A stretch of 64,000 nucleotides of DNA, taken from assembly GCA_934155265.1 (NCBI GenBank), contig CAKPGU010000009.1:1-64000 (forward strand). Direction: 5' to 3'. A program made the translations under genes and the position numbers. The notes beneath the pieces were generated by a model. The model was given only the letters and a program-made list of their open reading frames with translations. It did no database searches and had not been told where the DNA came from. Of this stretch, positions 10,276 through 18,913 are shown piece by piece (position 1 is the stretch's first letter; each line of letters starts with the position of its first letter). The DNA comes from an uncultured Clostridia bacterium. GTDB lineage: Bacteria > Bacillota > Clostridia > TANB77 > CAG-508.

Positions 10276-11322
10276 ATGAACAACATAATGGATACATATT
10301 TAAAGTTTACAGAGAAGAAAATAAAAAAATATATGAAAACAATATTTGCTGGATTTTATGATGAAGAAATAGTTAACGAATATTTAAAGACATACATAAA
10401 CGCAAGATATTATAATATAAGTAATACTGAAAAGCCAGCAAGAGCTTTTTATCTACGAATATTAGATGAATTAGAATATAAAGAAGAAATTTTAATGAAA
10501 AGATGTGAGGAAGAAGCTGAAACTCTTGACGAAAAGCAAGAAAGATTGAATCTTATTGATAAAGTTAAAGAGGTATTTTCATATATATTATTTTTCGATA
10601 ATGTAAGAAATGTAGAAAATTTTAAAACAATAGATAGCATAAAAGAAATTATCGAAAAAATAATGGAAATAGTTAATACTGCATTTGGAATAAAAATGTC
10701 AGATGAAACCATAGATAAATTATATAAAGAAATAAAAAGTGATATGGTTGAAAAAGACGTATTTTTAGATAAATTTGAAACAGATGAATTTTCATTAAAT
10801 TTTGAAAATAGTGATATAAGAGATGATTTATATTATACAGTATTAGAACATAATGTAAAAATGCCAATGCAATATAGTGATACAGTAATAGATAAGGTAT
10901 ACACTGAAGGAATAATTGCAGAGGATAAACTACAAATTGAATATATATTATTGAGTGTAGTAGCTATCAGAGATATAATAAATGGAAACTTTAAAGATGC
11001 ATATATAGCTGAATTTACATGTTCTTTATTTAAGAAAAAACAAAAATTAGAAAGTATATTATCATTAATTAGTAATCAAGCATTACAAGAAAAAATTAGT
11101 TTGAATATCACATATTCAGACTATGTTAAAAACCAAAAGAGTGTATTACAATACACTAAAAAAGGTTACGAATTTGTAATTACATTAGATGATTCAATAA
11201 AAAGTATTGAGGATGTAGAACGATTAAAAATGTTTAAGATTGTTATAGCCCCAAAAAATATTGCAATGTATAAAGACATAAAAGCTAATAAATCAACATT
11301 AAACAATGTTGTTTATAAATAA
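10276..11322 (+). CDS. Conserved cytosolic cassette protein, unknown function
   Basis: 348 residues from ATG 10276, preferred over ATG 10270 because AAGAGG then sits at normal distance. It has no membrane helix or signal. The protein is helix-rich and ends in a shared block: 'KISLNI', 'KGYEFVITLDDS', then 'LKMFKIVIA'. The counterpart at 26529-27527 has KISLKI, EGYRFSLVLDNS and LKMFKFVII. The helix-strand rhythm of this end is loosely like a degenerate EAL fold, but no catalytic residues are evident, so I do not assign it. In both cassettes it sits directly before the AAA+ ATPase gene, suggesting joint action at the inner membrane face. Confidence 0.65.
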   Translation: MNNIMDTYLKFTEKKIKKYMKTIFAGFYDEEIVNEYLKTYINARYYNISNTEKPARAFYLRILDELEYKEEILMKRCEEEAETLDEKQERLNLIDKVKEVFSYILFFDNVRNVENFKTIDSIKEIIEKIMEIVNTAFGIKMSDETIDKLYKEIKSDMVEKDVFLDKFETDEFSLNFENSDIRDDLYYTVLEHNVKMPMQYSDTVIDKVYTEGIIAEDKLQIEYILLSVVAIRDIINGNFKDAYIAEFTCSLFKKKQKLESILSLISNQALQEKISLNITYSDYVKNQKSVLQYTKKGYEFVITLDDSIKSIEDVERLKMFKIVIAPKNIAMYKDIKANKSTLNNVVYK

Positions 11323-11345
11323 TTAAGAAAACAGGAGATAGAAAC

Positions 11346-11921
11346 ATGGAAACATACGGAAGATTTTTATTTGAATTTTTACATCAATTCTTTTCAGGGT
11401 TTGGAGAGATATTTGGAGGACTTGGAAAAGGAATATTAAATATATTTAATTTTTCAGCATATTACAATATAGTAAAACATTATGCAAATGATTTCCAACA
11501 ATCAGAATGGTTCTTAACAGGACTTGCCATAATTTGCATGCTAGTAGTAGTAGGCTCAATTATTGGTGTAATTATATTCTTTTTAAAGAAACATATAAAA
11601 TGGAGAAAGAAAATAATAAATCAAGAGGAATTGTTAAATCAAATTGATAATTTAAATGAGCAAGTAGAAGAACTTGTTGATGAAAAAATGAAATTATTAT
11701 CAATGAAAGCACCTGAATTAGGAGTTAATCCTGGACTTAATGCGACATCTGCAACGAGAAATATTACAACAACAGGTGGAGGAGCAGTTGGAGTTGGAAT
11801 AGCAACAGGAGCTGCAGGTTCTGCTGTTGGTGGTGCATCTGCCAGAGTTTATGGCGGAGGTGTTGGATTTGGCGGCCGGAGGCGGAGGAGCTTCTGGAGG
11901 AGGTTCTGGCTCAGAAAGTGA
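11346..11921 (+). CDS. N-terminal half of frameshifted membrane-tethered McrB-like ATPase
   Basis: 191 codons. An amphipathic N-terminus, one membrane helix (about 58-83) and a cytosolic coiled coil (about 92-120) match residues 1-125 of the intact cassette B protein at 27541. A Gly/Ala-rich linker follows. The frame is lost in a G+C-rich glycine stretch (GGCGGCCGGAGGC, 11871-11883), after which it reads Arg/Trp-rich residues to a stop at 11921. Removing one C at 11876-11877 joins it in frame to the AAA+ part. Either a real disruption, a phase-variable site or a base-call error; the downstream half is well preserved. Confidence 0.7.
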   Translation: METYGRFLFEFLHQFFSGFGEIFGGLGKGILNIFNFSAYYNIVKHYANDFQQSEWFLTGLAIICMLVVVGSIIGVIIFFLKKHIKWRKKIINQEELLNQIDNLNEQVEELVDEKMKLLSMKAPELGVNPGLNATSATRNITTTGGGAVGVGIATGAAGSAVGGASARVYGGGVGFGGRRRRSFWRRFWLRK

Positions 11922-13023
11922 AGAACAAGTTGATCCAAATACACAAAGCAGATTCTCAAAACTAACATTAATAGATCAAGAATATGCAAAATACAAACAA
12001 AAAGACTATCACAATTCATTTACATTACCAGAATTTTGTTATATGTTTAGAAACTTTGCAGCAAGCAAATTAAAACTATATTATAGTGAAAAAATGATAA
12101 GACTATTCGTATCAGCGATAGCATCAACAAAACTAGTAATTCTACAAGGTATATCTGGTACAGGTAAAACATCTATATCATTAGCATGGGGTAACTTTGT
12201 AAAACACCCTTCATGTGTTGCATCAGTACAACCGTCATGGAGGGACAGAACAGATATATTTGGATACTTAAACGAATTCACGAAAAAATTCAATGAAACA
12301 GACTTCTTAGCATACTTATATGAAGCAGGATATATGGACGAAATATTTACAGTAATATTGGACGAGATGAACTTGGCGCGTGTTGAGTACTACTTTGCAG
12401 AAATGTTATCAATTCTAGAAATGCACAGTACAAAAGACTGGAAAATAGAAGTTGTACAAAGTTCATGGCCATCAGATCCAAAGAAATTAATAAGAGGAAA
12501 ATTACAAATTCCACCAAATGCATGGTACATAGGAACAATCAACAACGACGACTCTACATTCATGGTAACAGATAAGGTATACGATAGAGCGATGCCGATA
12601 GACATCAACGAAAAAGGTATAGCATTTGAACCAGATGATGTTGATGCAATAGATGTAAACTATTCATACTTAAATGGATTATTTGATAAAGCAATGACTG
12701 ATTATGCAATATCAGCAGCAACATTAAAGAAAATAGACGACATGGATAACTATACAATCAAACACTTCAGAGTTGCATTTGGTAACCGTATTGTAAAACA
12801 CATGAGAAAATTCGTACCAGTATATGTAGCTTGTGGTGGAGACGAAACAGAAGCAGTAGACTATTTCATGGCTAAAAAGGTTTTAAGAAAATTTGAAGGA
12901 TTAAACTTAGCATTAATTAGAGATGAAATTGATGGATACATAGACTTCTTGGACAAGAATTTTGGAAAAGGCAAAATGAGCGAATGTATAGAATTTTTAT
13001 TAAGACTTAAAAAGATGTCTTAA
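11827..13023 (+). CDS. McrB-like AAA+ ATPase domain (C-terminal half of frameshifted gene)
   Basis: The frame that continues the 11346 gene after the 11877 frameshift; TTG 11827 is only the first possible start and is unlikely to be used. The domain has Walker A GISGTGKTS, Walker B VILDEMNLARVEYYFAEML, sensor-1 GTINNDDSTF and the DRAMPIDI arginine region. This is the pattern of the McrB/AAA_5 group of ring-forming NTPases. It is highly similar to residues 150-507 of 27541-29064. In this setting a mechanical role (pulling, assembling or sorting surface proteins at the membrane) is more likely than restriction; that is inference. Confidence 0.85.
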   Translation: MVVHLPEFMAEVLDLAAGGGGASGGGSGSESEEQVDPNTQSRFSKLTLIDQEYAKYKQKDYHNSFTLPEFCYMFRNFAASKLKLYYSEKMIRLFVSAIASTKLVILQGISGTGKTSISLAWGNFVKHPSCVASVQPSWRDRTDIFGYLNEFTKKFNETDFLAYLYEAGYMDEIFTVILDEMNLARVEYYFAEMLSILEMHSTKDWKIEVVQSSWPSDPKKLIRGKLQIPPNAWYIGTINNDDSTFMVTDKVYDRAMPIDINEKGIAFEPDDVDAIDVNYSYLNGLFDKAMTDYAISAATLKKIDDMDNYTIKHFRVAFGNRIVKHMRKFVPVYVACGGDETEAVDYFMAKKVLRKFEGLNLALIRDEIDGYIDFLDKNFGKGKMSECIEFLLRLKKMS

Positions 13024-13029
13024 AATTTT

Positions 13030-13101
13030 GTACCGGGTACAAAATGTTATTTTTGGTAAAAATTGTAAAAAAGTGCAAAATGTACCCGGTCCAAAATTAC
13101 C
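13030..13101. repeat. GTACCGGGTAC / GTACCCGGTCC element
   Basis: A GTACCGGGTACAAAAT copy, a T/A-rich centre, then CAAAATGTACCCGGTCC, fill the gap between the ATPase gene and 13123. The arms are partly inverted and could form a hairpin. Same family as the elements near 15570 and 21969. Confidence 0.6.
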
Positions 13102-13122
13102 AAATGGAAGGAAAGAGGAAAA

Positions 13123-14244
13123 ATGGACTTAAATATTACAAAATTAGCAACTTTAGATGATGGAAAATCAAATGAATTCCTTAGTAAAGTTGATTCGAAA
13201 TTAATGATGGATGTCAGCAAAAATCAAATTGTTGAGAATGACGAATGGATGGACATGCTTGAATTTTCAATTCCGTATATTGAAAAGGCTTTAATAAAAG
13301 GTATTAAAAATATTGTTACAGAAGAGGAAATTATTAAAATAGAATTAATTAAAAAGGTAACAGTTGAAAGTGTAAAGCATTTATCTAAAAATGTTAACTT
13401 TGTTGATAGATATAACCAAAAAACAGGTGAAGTTATTCCTAAAAAGATATTAAATGCATATAAGGAAGAAACTTTTATTAATTATGAAAATAGATTTTTA
13501 TACAGTTTAATAAAATTAATTGAAGATTACATGTATTTGCGTGAAAAGGATCAAGAGAGTGAGTATAAAGGAAAAAATACTCAAAAAGCTGATTATCAAG
13601 CTGAAATAAAATTGAAAAAAGAAAAGGTTAAAGTAAATTTAAATTATGTTACAGAAGCATCTACAGATTTAAGGAAATCAAATAAAACAGCCGAAAGAAT
13701 ACAAAATATAAAAAAATCTTTAAAAATGTTAAAATCAACAGAACTATATCAAATATTAGATTCTAAAAGAATTATACTTGTAAAAGCACCTTTAAAAATG
13801 ACTAATGTTTTATTAAAAAATGTTAATTTCCAATATGCAGTTAAATTATGGAATTATCTAAGTGAACAGATGGAAATAAAAGATAAGTCTACAAAGATGA
13901 ATAAAGAATATGAAGAAAAGGGTATGGCAAAAACACTTGTTGATGAAGATGTTTATTTGATGCACTTGATTTTTAAAAGTAATAATGTACAACAACAATT
14001 AAAAGGTCAAAAGAAAAGTGCCATAGAAGATAAGAATACACGTAAAGAATTAACAGATGCAATGATTGAAAAAATTATAGAGCTAAATCCAGATTTGTCA
14101 GATAAAGAATTGAAACAGATGATTATGGATAAGCTTGTTGTTATGAAGACTAGAAAAGTAATTTCTCTAAAACCGATAGAAGATAGATTTAAAGAAAGAA
14201 TTGACAAATATATGGTACAGGCGAAAGAAGTGAGGTTAAAATAA
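13123..14244 (+). CDS. McrC/DUF2357-like partner of the AAA+ ATPase (tentative)
   Basis: 373 residues, charged, cytosolic and helix-rich. The conserved core shared with 29089-30225 includes 'VTVESVKHLSKN', 'NYENRFLYSLI' and 'LVKAPLKMTNVLLKN'. The Y-E-N-R-F phrase, together with the position straight after an McrB-like ATPase gene, recalls DUF2357 proteins (the N-terminal part of McrC-type partners). No PD-(D/E)XK nuclease motif is visible, so it is not an obvious nuclease. It ends immediately before the ATG of the next SipW gene. Family assignment is tentative; the pairing with the ATPase is well supported by both cassettes. Confidence 0.6.
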   Translation: MDLNITKLATLDDGKSNEFLSKVDSKLMMDVSKNQIVENDEWMDMLEFSIPYIEKALIKGIKNIVTEEEIIKIELIKKVTVESVKHLSKNVNFVDRYNQKTGEVIPKKILNAYKEETFINYENRFLYSLIKLIEDYMYLREKDQESEYKGKNTQKADYQAEIKLKKEKVKVNLNYVTEASTDLRKSNKTAERIQNIKKSLKMLKSTELYQILDSKRIILVKAPLKMTNVLLKNVNFQYAVKLWNYLSEQMEIKDKSTKMNKEYEEKGMAKTLVDEDVYLMHLIFKSNNVQQQLKGQKKSAIEDKNTRKELTDAMIEKIIELNPDLSDKELKQMIMDKLVVMKTRKVISLKPIEDRFKERIDKYMVQAKEVRLK

Positions 14245-14871
14245 ATGGAAGAGAACCAAGGAAAAAATGAAGAAGTAGAGATAGAGGCAAGTAATGTACA
14301 GAGTAAAAGACAAAGTTATAAAAGGAAAAGTGTTGCAAAAAAAATATGGAATATATTTATGAAAATAGTAACAGTTATAATAGCAATTATTTCAATAATA
14401 ATTGTTGTGCAAAAAGTAACAAACAATAAAGAATCATTTTTTGGATATAGAATCTTTAGGGTACAAACAGGAAGTATGATTCCTAAGTATCAAATTGGTG
14501 ATGTTATATTAGTTAAAGCAAAGGATATAGACAAAATTAAAGTTGGTGATGATGTAACATACTTAGGTAAAGAAGGGGTTGTAAAAGGAATATTAATAAC
14601 CCATAGGGTTAAAAGTATAGAAGAAATAGATGGACAAAAGGCATTCCATACACAAGGTATTGCCAATAATCTAGAAGATCCGATAGTATATGGTGACCAA
14701 ATTAATGGTGTAGTCCAATTCAAAATGTTTTTCTTAACACTTATTTGCAGAATGCTTAACAATAAATATATATTCTATTTCTGTGGTATATTACCTTTAA
14801 CTATATATGTATTTTTCAGAGTTTTTAAAAATAGTCGTGACAAATACGAAAAAAGAATTGAAAAAGATTAA
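14245..14871 (+). CDS. SipW-type signal peptidase I
   Basis: 208 residues. A 35-residue charged cytosolic extension precedes the first membrane helix (about 38-57). The catalytic set is complete: Ser77 in TGSMIP, His120 in LITHRV, Asp145 in NNLEDP. A second helix pair lies near the C-terminus. The start abuts the preceding stop (TAAATG). The next gene, 14895, carries a matching TasA-like signal and is the probable substrate. Counterpart: 30227-30823. Confidence 0.88.
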   Translation: MEENQGKNEEVEIEASNVQSKRQSYKRKSVAKKIWNIFMKIVTVIIAIISIIIVVQKVTNNKESFFGYRIFRVQTGSMIPKYQIGDVILVKAKDIDKIKVGDDVTYLGKEGVVKGILITHRVKSIEEIDGQKAFHTQGIANNLEDPIVYGDQINGVVQFKMFFLTLICRMLNNKYIFYFCGILPLTIYVFFRVFKNSRDKYEKRIEKD

Positions 14872-14894
14872 ATTCGAAAGGATTAATAAAACAA

Positions 14895-15566
14895 ATGAAA
14901 GAAAAAACTAAATTAAGAATAATACAAATAATGTGTATTATATCAATATTAATTACAATTTTTTCTATCCAAAGAACATATGCAAAATATTTTGAAAAGG
15001 TTGATACAAGATATCAAACAAACATAAAAAGATGGTTAATCAATGTCAATACATATAATATACATGAAATGAGTGAACTTAACCAAGTTATGCAGCCTGT
15101 TATAGTTGATGATGAAAATATGAACAACAATAATACTTTAGTTCCAGGAAGAAAAGGATATTTTGAAATGCTTATAGATTATTCAGCTGTAGATTTAGCA
15201 TTTGAATATGAGTTCTATATAGAACAATTGAATAATAATCCATTAGAAGATTTTGAAATATATGGATATGAAGTTATTGATGCAGATGGTACTTCAACTG
15301 TAACAGAAACAAAAGAAATAAAAGGTGTAATAGATCCAACAACAGAAGTTGACAGCAATGGAGATAAAAAAAGAGAAATAAGAGTATTGTTTAGATGGAA
15401 TGATGAAAATGCTGATACAGCAGATAGTGCATCTGCAGAAGGAATGAACAATCTTGAAGATACCCAATTTAGAGGAGAAACTGATACATCTGCTGATGCA
15501 GATGGTTTACATACAGTTTTAAATTATAAAGCAACAATGAAATTTGCACAATATATTGCTGGTTAA
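14895..15566 (+). CDS. TasA/camelysin-like exported subunit
   Basis: 223 residues. A signal helix (about 8-28) ends RTYAKYFEK, and the I-K-R-W-L-I-N-V block follows at the usual distance. The beta-rich domain includes 'LVPGRKGYFEMLIDYSAVDLAFEYE', matched by IAPTAEGYFDLVFDFSDVDVSFKYE in the cassette B homologue, which lies on the opposite strand (31460-32104). The C-terminus is 'MKFAQYIAG'. Followed by a repeat element. Confidence 0.75.
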   Translation: MKEKTKLRIIQIMCIISILITIFSIQRTYAKYFEKVDTRYQTNIKRWLINVNTYNIHEMSELNQVMQPVIVDDENMNNNNTLVPGRKGYFEMLIDYSAVDLAFEYEFYIEQLNNNPLEDFEIYGYEVIDADGTSTVTETKEIKGVIDPTTEVDSNGDKKREIRVLFRWNDENADTADSASAEGMNNLEDTQFRGETDTSADADGLHTVLNYKATMKFAQYIAG

Positions 15567-15569
15567 AAA

Positions 15570-15643
15570 ATGGACCGGGTACAAAATGCTATTTTTGTTA
15601 AAAAATGTAAAAAAATGCAAAATGGACCGGGTACAAAATTACC
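15570..15643. repeat. Direct pair of GGACCGGGTACAAAAT elements
   Basis: Two directly repeated GGACCGGGTACAAAAT copies, about 52 bp apart, are separated by an A/T-rich segment with a TGTAAAAAAATGCAAAATG stretch. It lies between 14895-15566 and the small gene at 15659. Confidence 0.6.
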
Positions 15644-15658
15644 ACGGAGGTGAGTTAT

Positions 15659-15796
15659 ATGGAAATAAAAAATATTAAAACATCAAAATTAGATAATAAA
15701 GAATTATTAGAAGTACAAAAACAAGTGGAAAGTTTTCTAAAGTTTTTAAATAGCGAATATGACACAGTAAAGAAATTAGAGGAGGAAAATTCATGA
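15659..15796 (+). CDS. Small 45-residue cytosolic helical protein
   Basis: ATG 15659 follows a strong GGAGGTGAG site and the frame ends in TGA overlapping the next ATG (ATGA), a translational coupling that argues for a real gene. The product is charged and helical (it includes KELLEVQKQVESFLKFL), with no membrane helix. It may pair with the coiled-coil protein encoded next. No cassette B counterpart was seen. Confidence 0.6.
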   Translation: MEIKNIKTSKLDNKELLEVQKQVESFLKFLNSEYDTVKKLEEENS

Positions 15797-17415
15797 AAGA
15801 ATTAGTAGAAAGTATAGGAAAACAGATTGATACAGATAAAGAAGTAATAAATATTTTACCAAGAAATGGGATTAAAGCAATAAAAACTTTATTAGAAACA
15901 ATTCAAGAAATGACTGCTAAATATGAATACGTGAATGAAATGCTATTAAAAGACATAGAAAATAGATTTGATGAACTCACTGCAGTTGAGGAAAATGACG
16001 AGATTCCAAAGATTGAAACAGATATTTTAAAGTATAATGATGCTGTTAAAAATACTGAAGATTGCTCTTCTTATGAAAAAATGGGTCTTGACAAAATTAC
16101 ATATAATGTAAATGGATATTATAAAAGTAATCTAGAAAGATTAAATAAAGAGTTAATTGATTGTGTGAAACGTTTTGAAAATGTTGGGATAAAATTGTCA
16201 GCTGATGATTTTAATATAAGTGAATATTCAAAAGAATATATGGAAGTGTTATTACAAGAAGCACAAGATGGTCAAATTAACTCAGAAAGAATTAAAGATG
16301 CTTTTGAAAAAGTATATTGGAAGTGTTCAGAAGTTGTTTCCCATTTATATGTAAATATAAGATATATTTACGATAAATATGAAAGTGAAATAGATAAGTT
16401 CTACCAAAATAAATCTGAAGAAATTTTACAAGATTTTAATACAACAGCTGAACAGATTGAAAATAAAAGAACAGAGCTAATTAAACAAAAAAAGAAATTA
16501 GAGGATATTGATGATAAAATTATTCTTGACAAATTTTATACTGGTAGCTTAAATATAAACGACTATAAAGGAGATAATTACAAAAGAATGTATTCAGAGC
16601 TAATTTCTAAAGAAATTTCAGAATTATCAGAAGATGAAAAGGATGAGATGGATGAGAACATAGAGAAATTAGACAACAATTTAGGAGAATATTCAAAATA
16701 TTGTGAATATAGATTCTTAGTTGATGGTGTATTAAATATAAGAGCTGAAGAATTGAAAAAAGCAGAAGCTAATAAAGATAAGAAAGTTAAGAAAACAGAA
16801 TATGATATAATGAAAGAAAATATCAAAAAATTAACTGGAGATATATTTAAGACAAATGAAAAATTGGACAAGCCAGTAAAAAAAGGATTTTTTAGAAGAA
16901 AGAGCTCAAATGATAAGAAAAACACAGCTGTAATATTACAAAGAAATAATTTAGTTTTAGATTTGAAAAAATTATACATGGAATTAGATGATGAAATTTT
17001 AAGACAAAATATTTTAAGAAGTATTGATGAAACATCATCATTATTAGATGTATTAAAGCTTGCAAGCAATTATTATGGATTTATGGCAAAATCTATGATT
17101 AAGAAAAATGAAGAAATTACTGATAAGGAAATTGGTGAATTAGCAAAAGAAATTAGAGATTTTATTAATTTTTCAAATTTCACAGTAATCAATTATGTAA
17201 AAATAAGTGATACTAAAGATTTAGCTGTTATTATAAAAGATAAGTACAAATTGTTTGGATTACAAGTTTCTAAGGAGAATTTCCAAGAAGATAATGTTGA
17301 AGATTTGATTAGAAGGGTCAAATTAATTACAAATTATAATAACATTTTAAAAACTAAATTCTCAATAGAAGATTTGGAATATATTACAACAGTTAAAGAA
17401 ATGCTAAAGAAATAA
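15793..17415 (+). CDS. Large cytosolic coiled-coil cassette protein
   Basis: 540 residues, highly charged and helical, with long coiled-coil stretches (about 195-235 and 280-345) and no membrane segment. A central conserved block, SYEKMGLD, followed about 60 residues on by DDFNISEY and 'VYWKCSEVVSHL', is shared with 34628-36190. Both also share a basic KKGFFRRK / KRGLFGTI patch and a C-terminal 'IIKDKYKLFGLQV' phrase. I recognise no named family. A scaffold on the cytosolic side of the export machinery is a reasonable guess. Confidence 0.65.
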   Translation: MKELVESIGKQIDTDKEVINILPRNGIKAIKTLLETIQEMTAKYEYVNEMLLKDIENRFDELTAVEENDEIPKIETDILKYNDAVKNTEDCSSYEKMGLDKITYNVNGYYKSNLERLNKELIDCVKRFENVGIKLSADDFNISEYSKEYMEVLLQEAQDGQINSERIKDAFEKVYWKCSEVVSHLYVNIRYIYDKYESEIDKFYQNKSEEILQDFNTTAEQIENKRTELIKQKKKLEDIDDKIILDKFYTGSLNINDYKGDNYKRMYSELISKEISELSEDEKDEMDENIEKLDNNLGEYSKYCEYRFLVDGVLNIRAEELKKAEANKDKKVKKTEYDIMKENIKKLTGDIFKTNEKLDKPVKKGFFRRKSSNDKKNTAVILQRNNLVLDLKKLYMELDDEILRQNILRSIDETSSLLDVLKLASNYYGFMAKSMIKKNEEITDKEIGELAKEIRDFINFSNFTVINYVKISDTKDLAVIIKDKYKLFGLQVSKENFQEDNVEDLIRRVKLITNYNNILKTKFSIEDLEYITTVKEMLKK

Positions 17416-17434
17416 ATGTAAGGTGAGGTTCAAA

Positions 17435-18040
17435 TTGAAATATGATGTAGAAAAAATTTCTAATAAAATTAAAAATAAAAAGATGACAAAAAAAATAATT
17501 AAGTATATAATACTTATTGCATTAATAATTCTTTTTATAATTAATTTAATATTATCATTTGAAGAAAATACGCATATTTTAGGAATTTATATGTTTAATA
17601 TAATTTCTGAAAGTATGGAACCAACTTTTTATAAAGACGACTTAGTTGTGGTAAGAAAATGTAGTGAAAAAGAATTAAAGAAAGGTGATATTATTACATT
17701 TAAACAAGATGATAGAATCATATCACACAGAATTGACGGGATTACAAAAGAAAAAGGAGAGGTAAAATTTATTACAAAAGGTGATAATAACGAAGTACGA
17801 GATCAAGAACTGGTGGAAGTACAAGATATTTACGGAAAAGTTTTATTTAGTATAAAAGATGTTGGTAAAGTTATCCACTATATACAAAATGCAAGAGGAT
17901 TTATCAATATTGTAATGTTTATAATAATATTATTTGTTTTGATTAGTTTGAGGGATAATCAAAAAAATAGTAGAAAGATAAAGAGAAAAAAATATGAAAT
18001 AAAGAAAATAAGGGATAGTTACCATCGGGGACACCCATAA
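17435..18040 (+). CDS. SipW-type signal peptidase I with repeat-derived C-terminus
   Basis: 201 residues. TTG 17435 is chosen because the AAGGTGAGG site ends 6 bases before it and the resulting N-terminus MKYDVEKI matches MKYDINSI of the counterpart at 45017; GTG 17423 lies inside that site. Ser60 (SESMEP), His98 (IISHRI) and Asp123 (EVRDQE) make it catalytically complete. The last eight residues (DSYHRGHP) are encoded by the first unit of the 35-bp repeat array that follows, so the original stop was probably lost when the repeat arrived. Confidence 0.85.
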   Translation: MKYDVEKISNKIKNKKMTKKIIKYIILIALIILFIINLILSFEENTHILGIYMFNIISESMEPTFYKDDLVVVRKCSEKELKKGDIITFKQDDRIISHRIDGITKEKGEVKFITKGDNNEVRDQELVEVQDIYGKVLFSIKDVGKVIHYIQNARGFINIVMFIIILFVLISLRDNQKNSRKIKRKKYEIKKIRDSYHRGHP

Positions 18041-18150
18041 CTGGTAAAGAAACTTACCAGTAGGGACACCCTTAATCATGGAAACGTTGTAAGGGGTGTC
18101 CCCAGTGGTAAAAAAATTTACCATAAATGGGTGTCCCCGGTGGTAAAAAG
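18018..18150. repeat. Inverted array of 35-bp GGGGTGTCCC repeats
   Basis: Two units in one orientation (TTACCA...GGGGACACCC...TGGTAA) are followed by two in the other (GGGTGTCCCC..GGTGGTAAA...TTTACC), giving a large inverted repeat between two SipW genes. The first unit is read as coding sequence by the upstream gene. The same unit occurs at 34198 and 53545. Confidence 0.75.
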
Positions 18151-18162
18151 AGGTAGAAAAGT

Positions 18163-18870
18163 ATGAAGAAAGTTGTAAAGATAGTGTCTAAGATAGCATA
18201 TCAAATACTGGTGGTATTGTGTTTGTTAGTTGCTGCTATAATTATTTTTCAGAAAATTTCAGATAGTAATAAGTCAATTGCCGGATATAGAATATTTAGG
18301 GTTATTACAGGAAGTATGGAGCCTGAATATGATGTTGGCGAAGTTGTTGTTAGTAAGGAAGTAGATCCTAAAACTATAAAAGTTGGAGACGACATTGTGT
18401 ATTCAGGTACATATGGTGAATATAATGGCAAAATAATAATGCACTCTGTTATTGCAATTGATACAGATCAAAATGGTAACTTAAATTTCCATGCAAAAGG
18501 ATTACATAGTTCAAGTATGGAAGACCCTCAAATTAAAGCAAGTCAAATATATGGTGTTGTTATATTTAAATCTAAAATATTAACAGTATTATATAAATTG
18601 GCTACAAATATATATTCATTATTTATTATTATTAGTGTTTTAGTTTTAAATGTATTTATTTCTTTTAGAATGTCTGTAAAACAAAAAATGGAGCAATTAG
18701 CTGAAGCTAATGATGCTGAAGAAGATGATAATAATATGAATTACGAAAATTTAGATGATGAAAGTAATTATGAAGATGAAGATGACGATAACGAAGAACA
18801 AGAAGAATATAATGGCGAAATAGATGAAACAGATGACACAGAAAGTGAATCAGATGACGAAGATGAGTAA
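18163..18870 (+). CDS. SipW-type signal peptidase I with acidic cytosolic tail
   Basis: 235 residues. Helix at 10-30; Ser51 (TGSMEP), His94 (IIMHSV) and Asp121 (SMEDPQ) make a complete catalytic set; a second helix lies at about 145-168. After a short basic stretch comes a roughly 60-residue tail made almost wholly of Asp, Glu and Asn. The ribosome site AGAGG lies just past the repeat array. The following gene, 18914, encodes a TYAWW-type candidate substrate. It resembles 14245 and 30227 (GYRIFxVxTGSM) and may be an extra paralogue within cassette A. Confidence 0.87.
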   Translation: MKKVVKIVSKIAYQILVVLCLLVAAIIIFQKISDSNKSIAGYRIFRVITGSMEPEYDVGEVVVSKEVDPKTIKVGDDIVYSGTYGEYNGKIIMHSVIAIDTDQNGNLNFHAKGLHSSSMEDPQIKASQIYGVVIFKSKILTVLYKLATNIYSLFIIISVLVLNVFISFRMSVKQKMEQLAEANDAEEDDNNMNYENLDDESNYEDEDDDNEEQEEYNGEIDETDDTESESDDEDE

Positions 18871-18913
18871 AATATAACACTTTTTTAGATTCAAAAGATA
18901 GAATGGAGGATTT

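Noticed and set aside
11346..14244. McrBC-type restriction system
   Set aside because: The ATPase has a membrane anchor in place of a DNA-binding domain, the partner shows no nuclease motif, and all neighbours are export or surface genes.
16578..17069. Long minus-strand frame (163 codons) inside the coiled-coil gene
   Set aside because: Antisense shadow of a highly charged A/T-rich gene; no ribosome site and no homologous frame opposite 34628.
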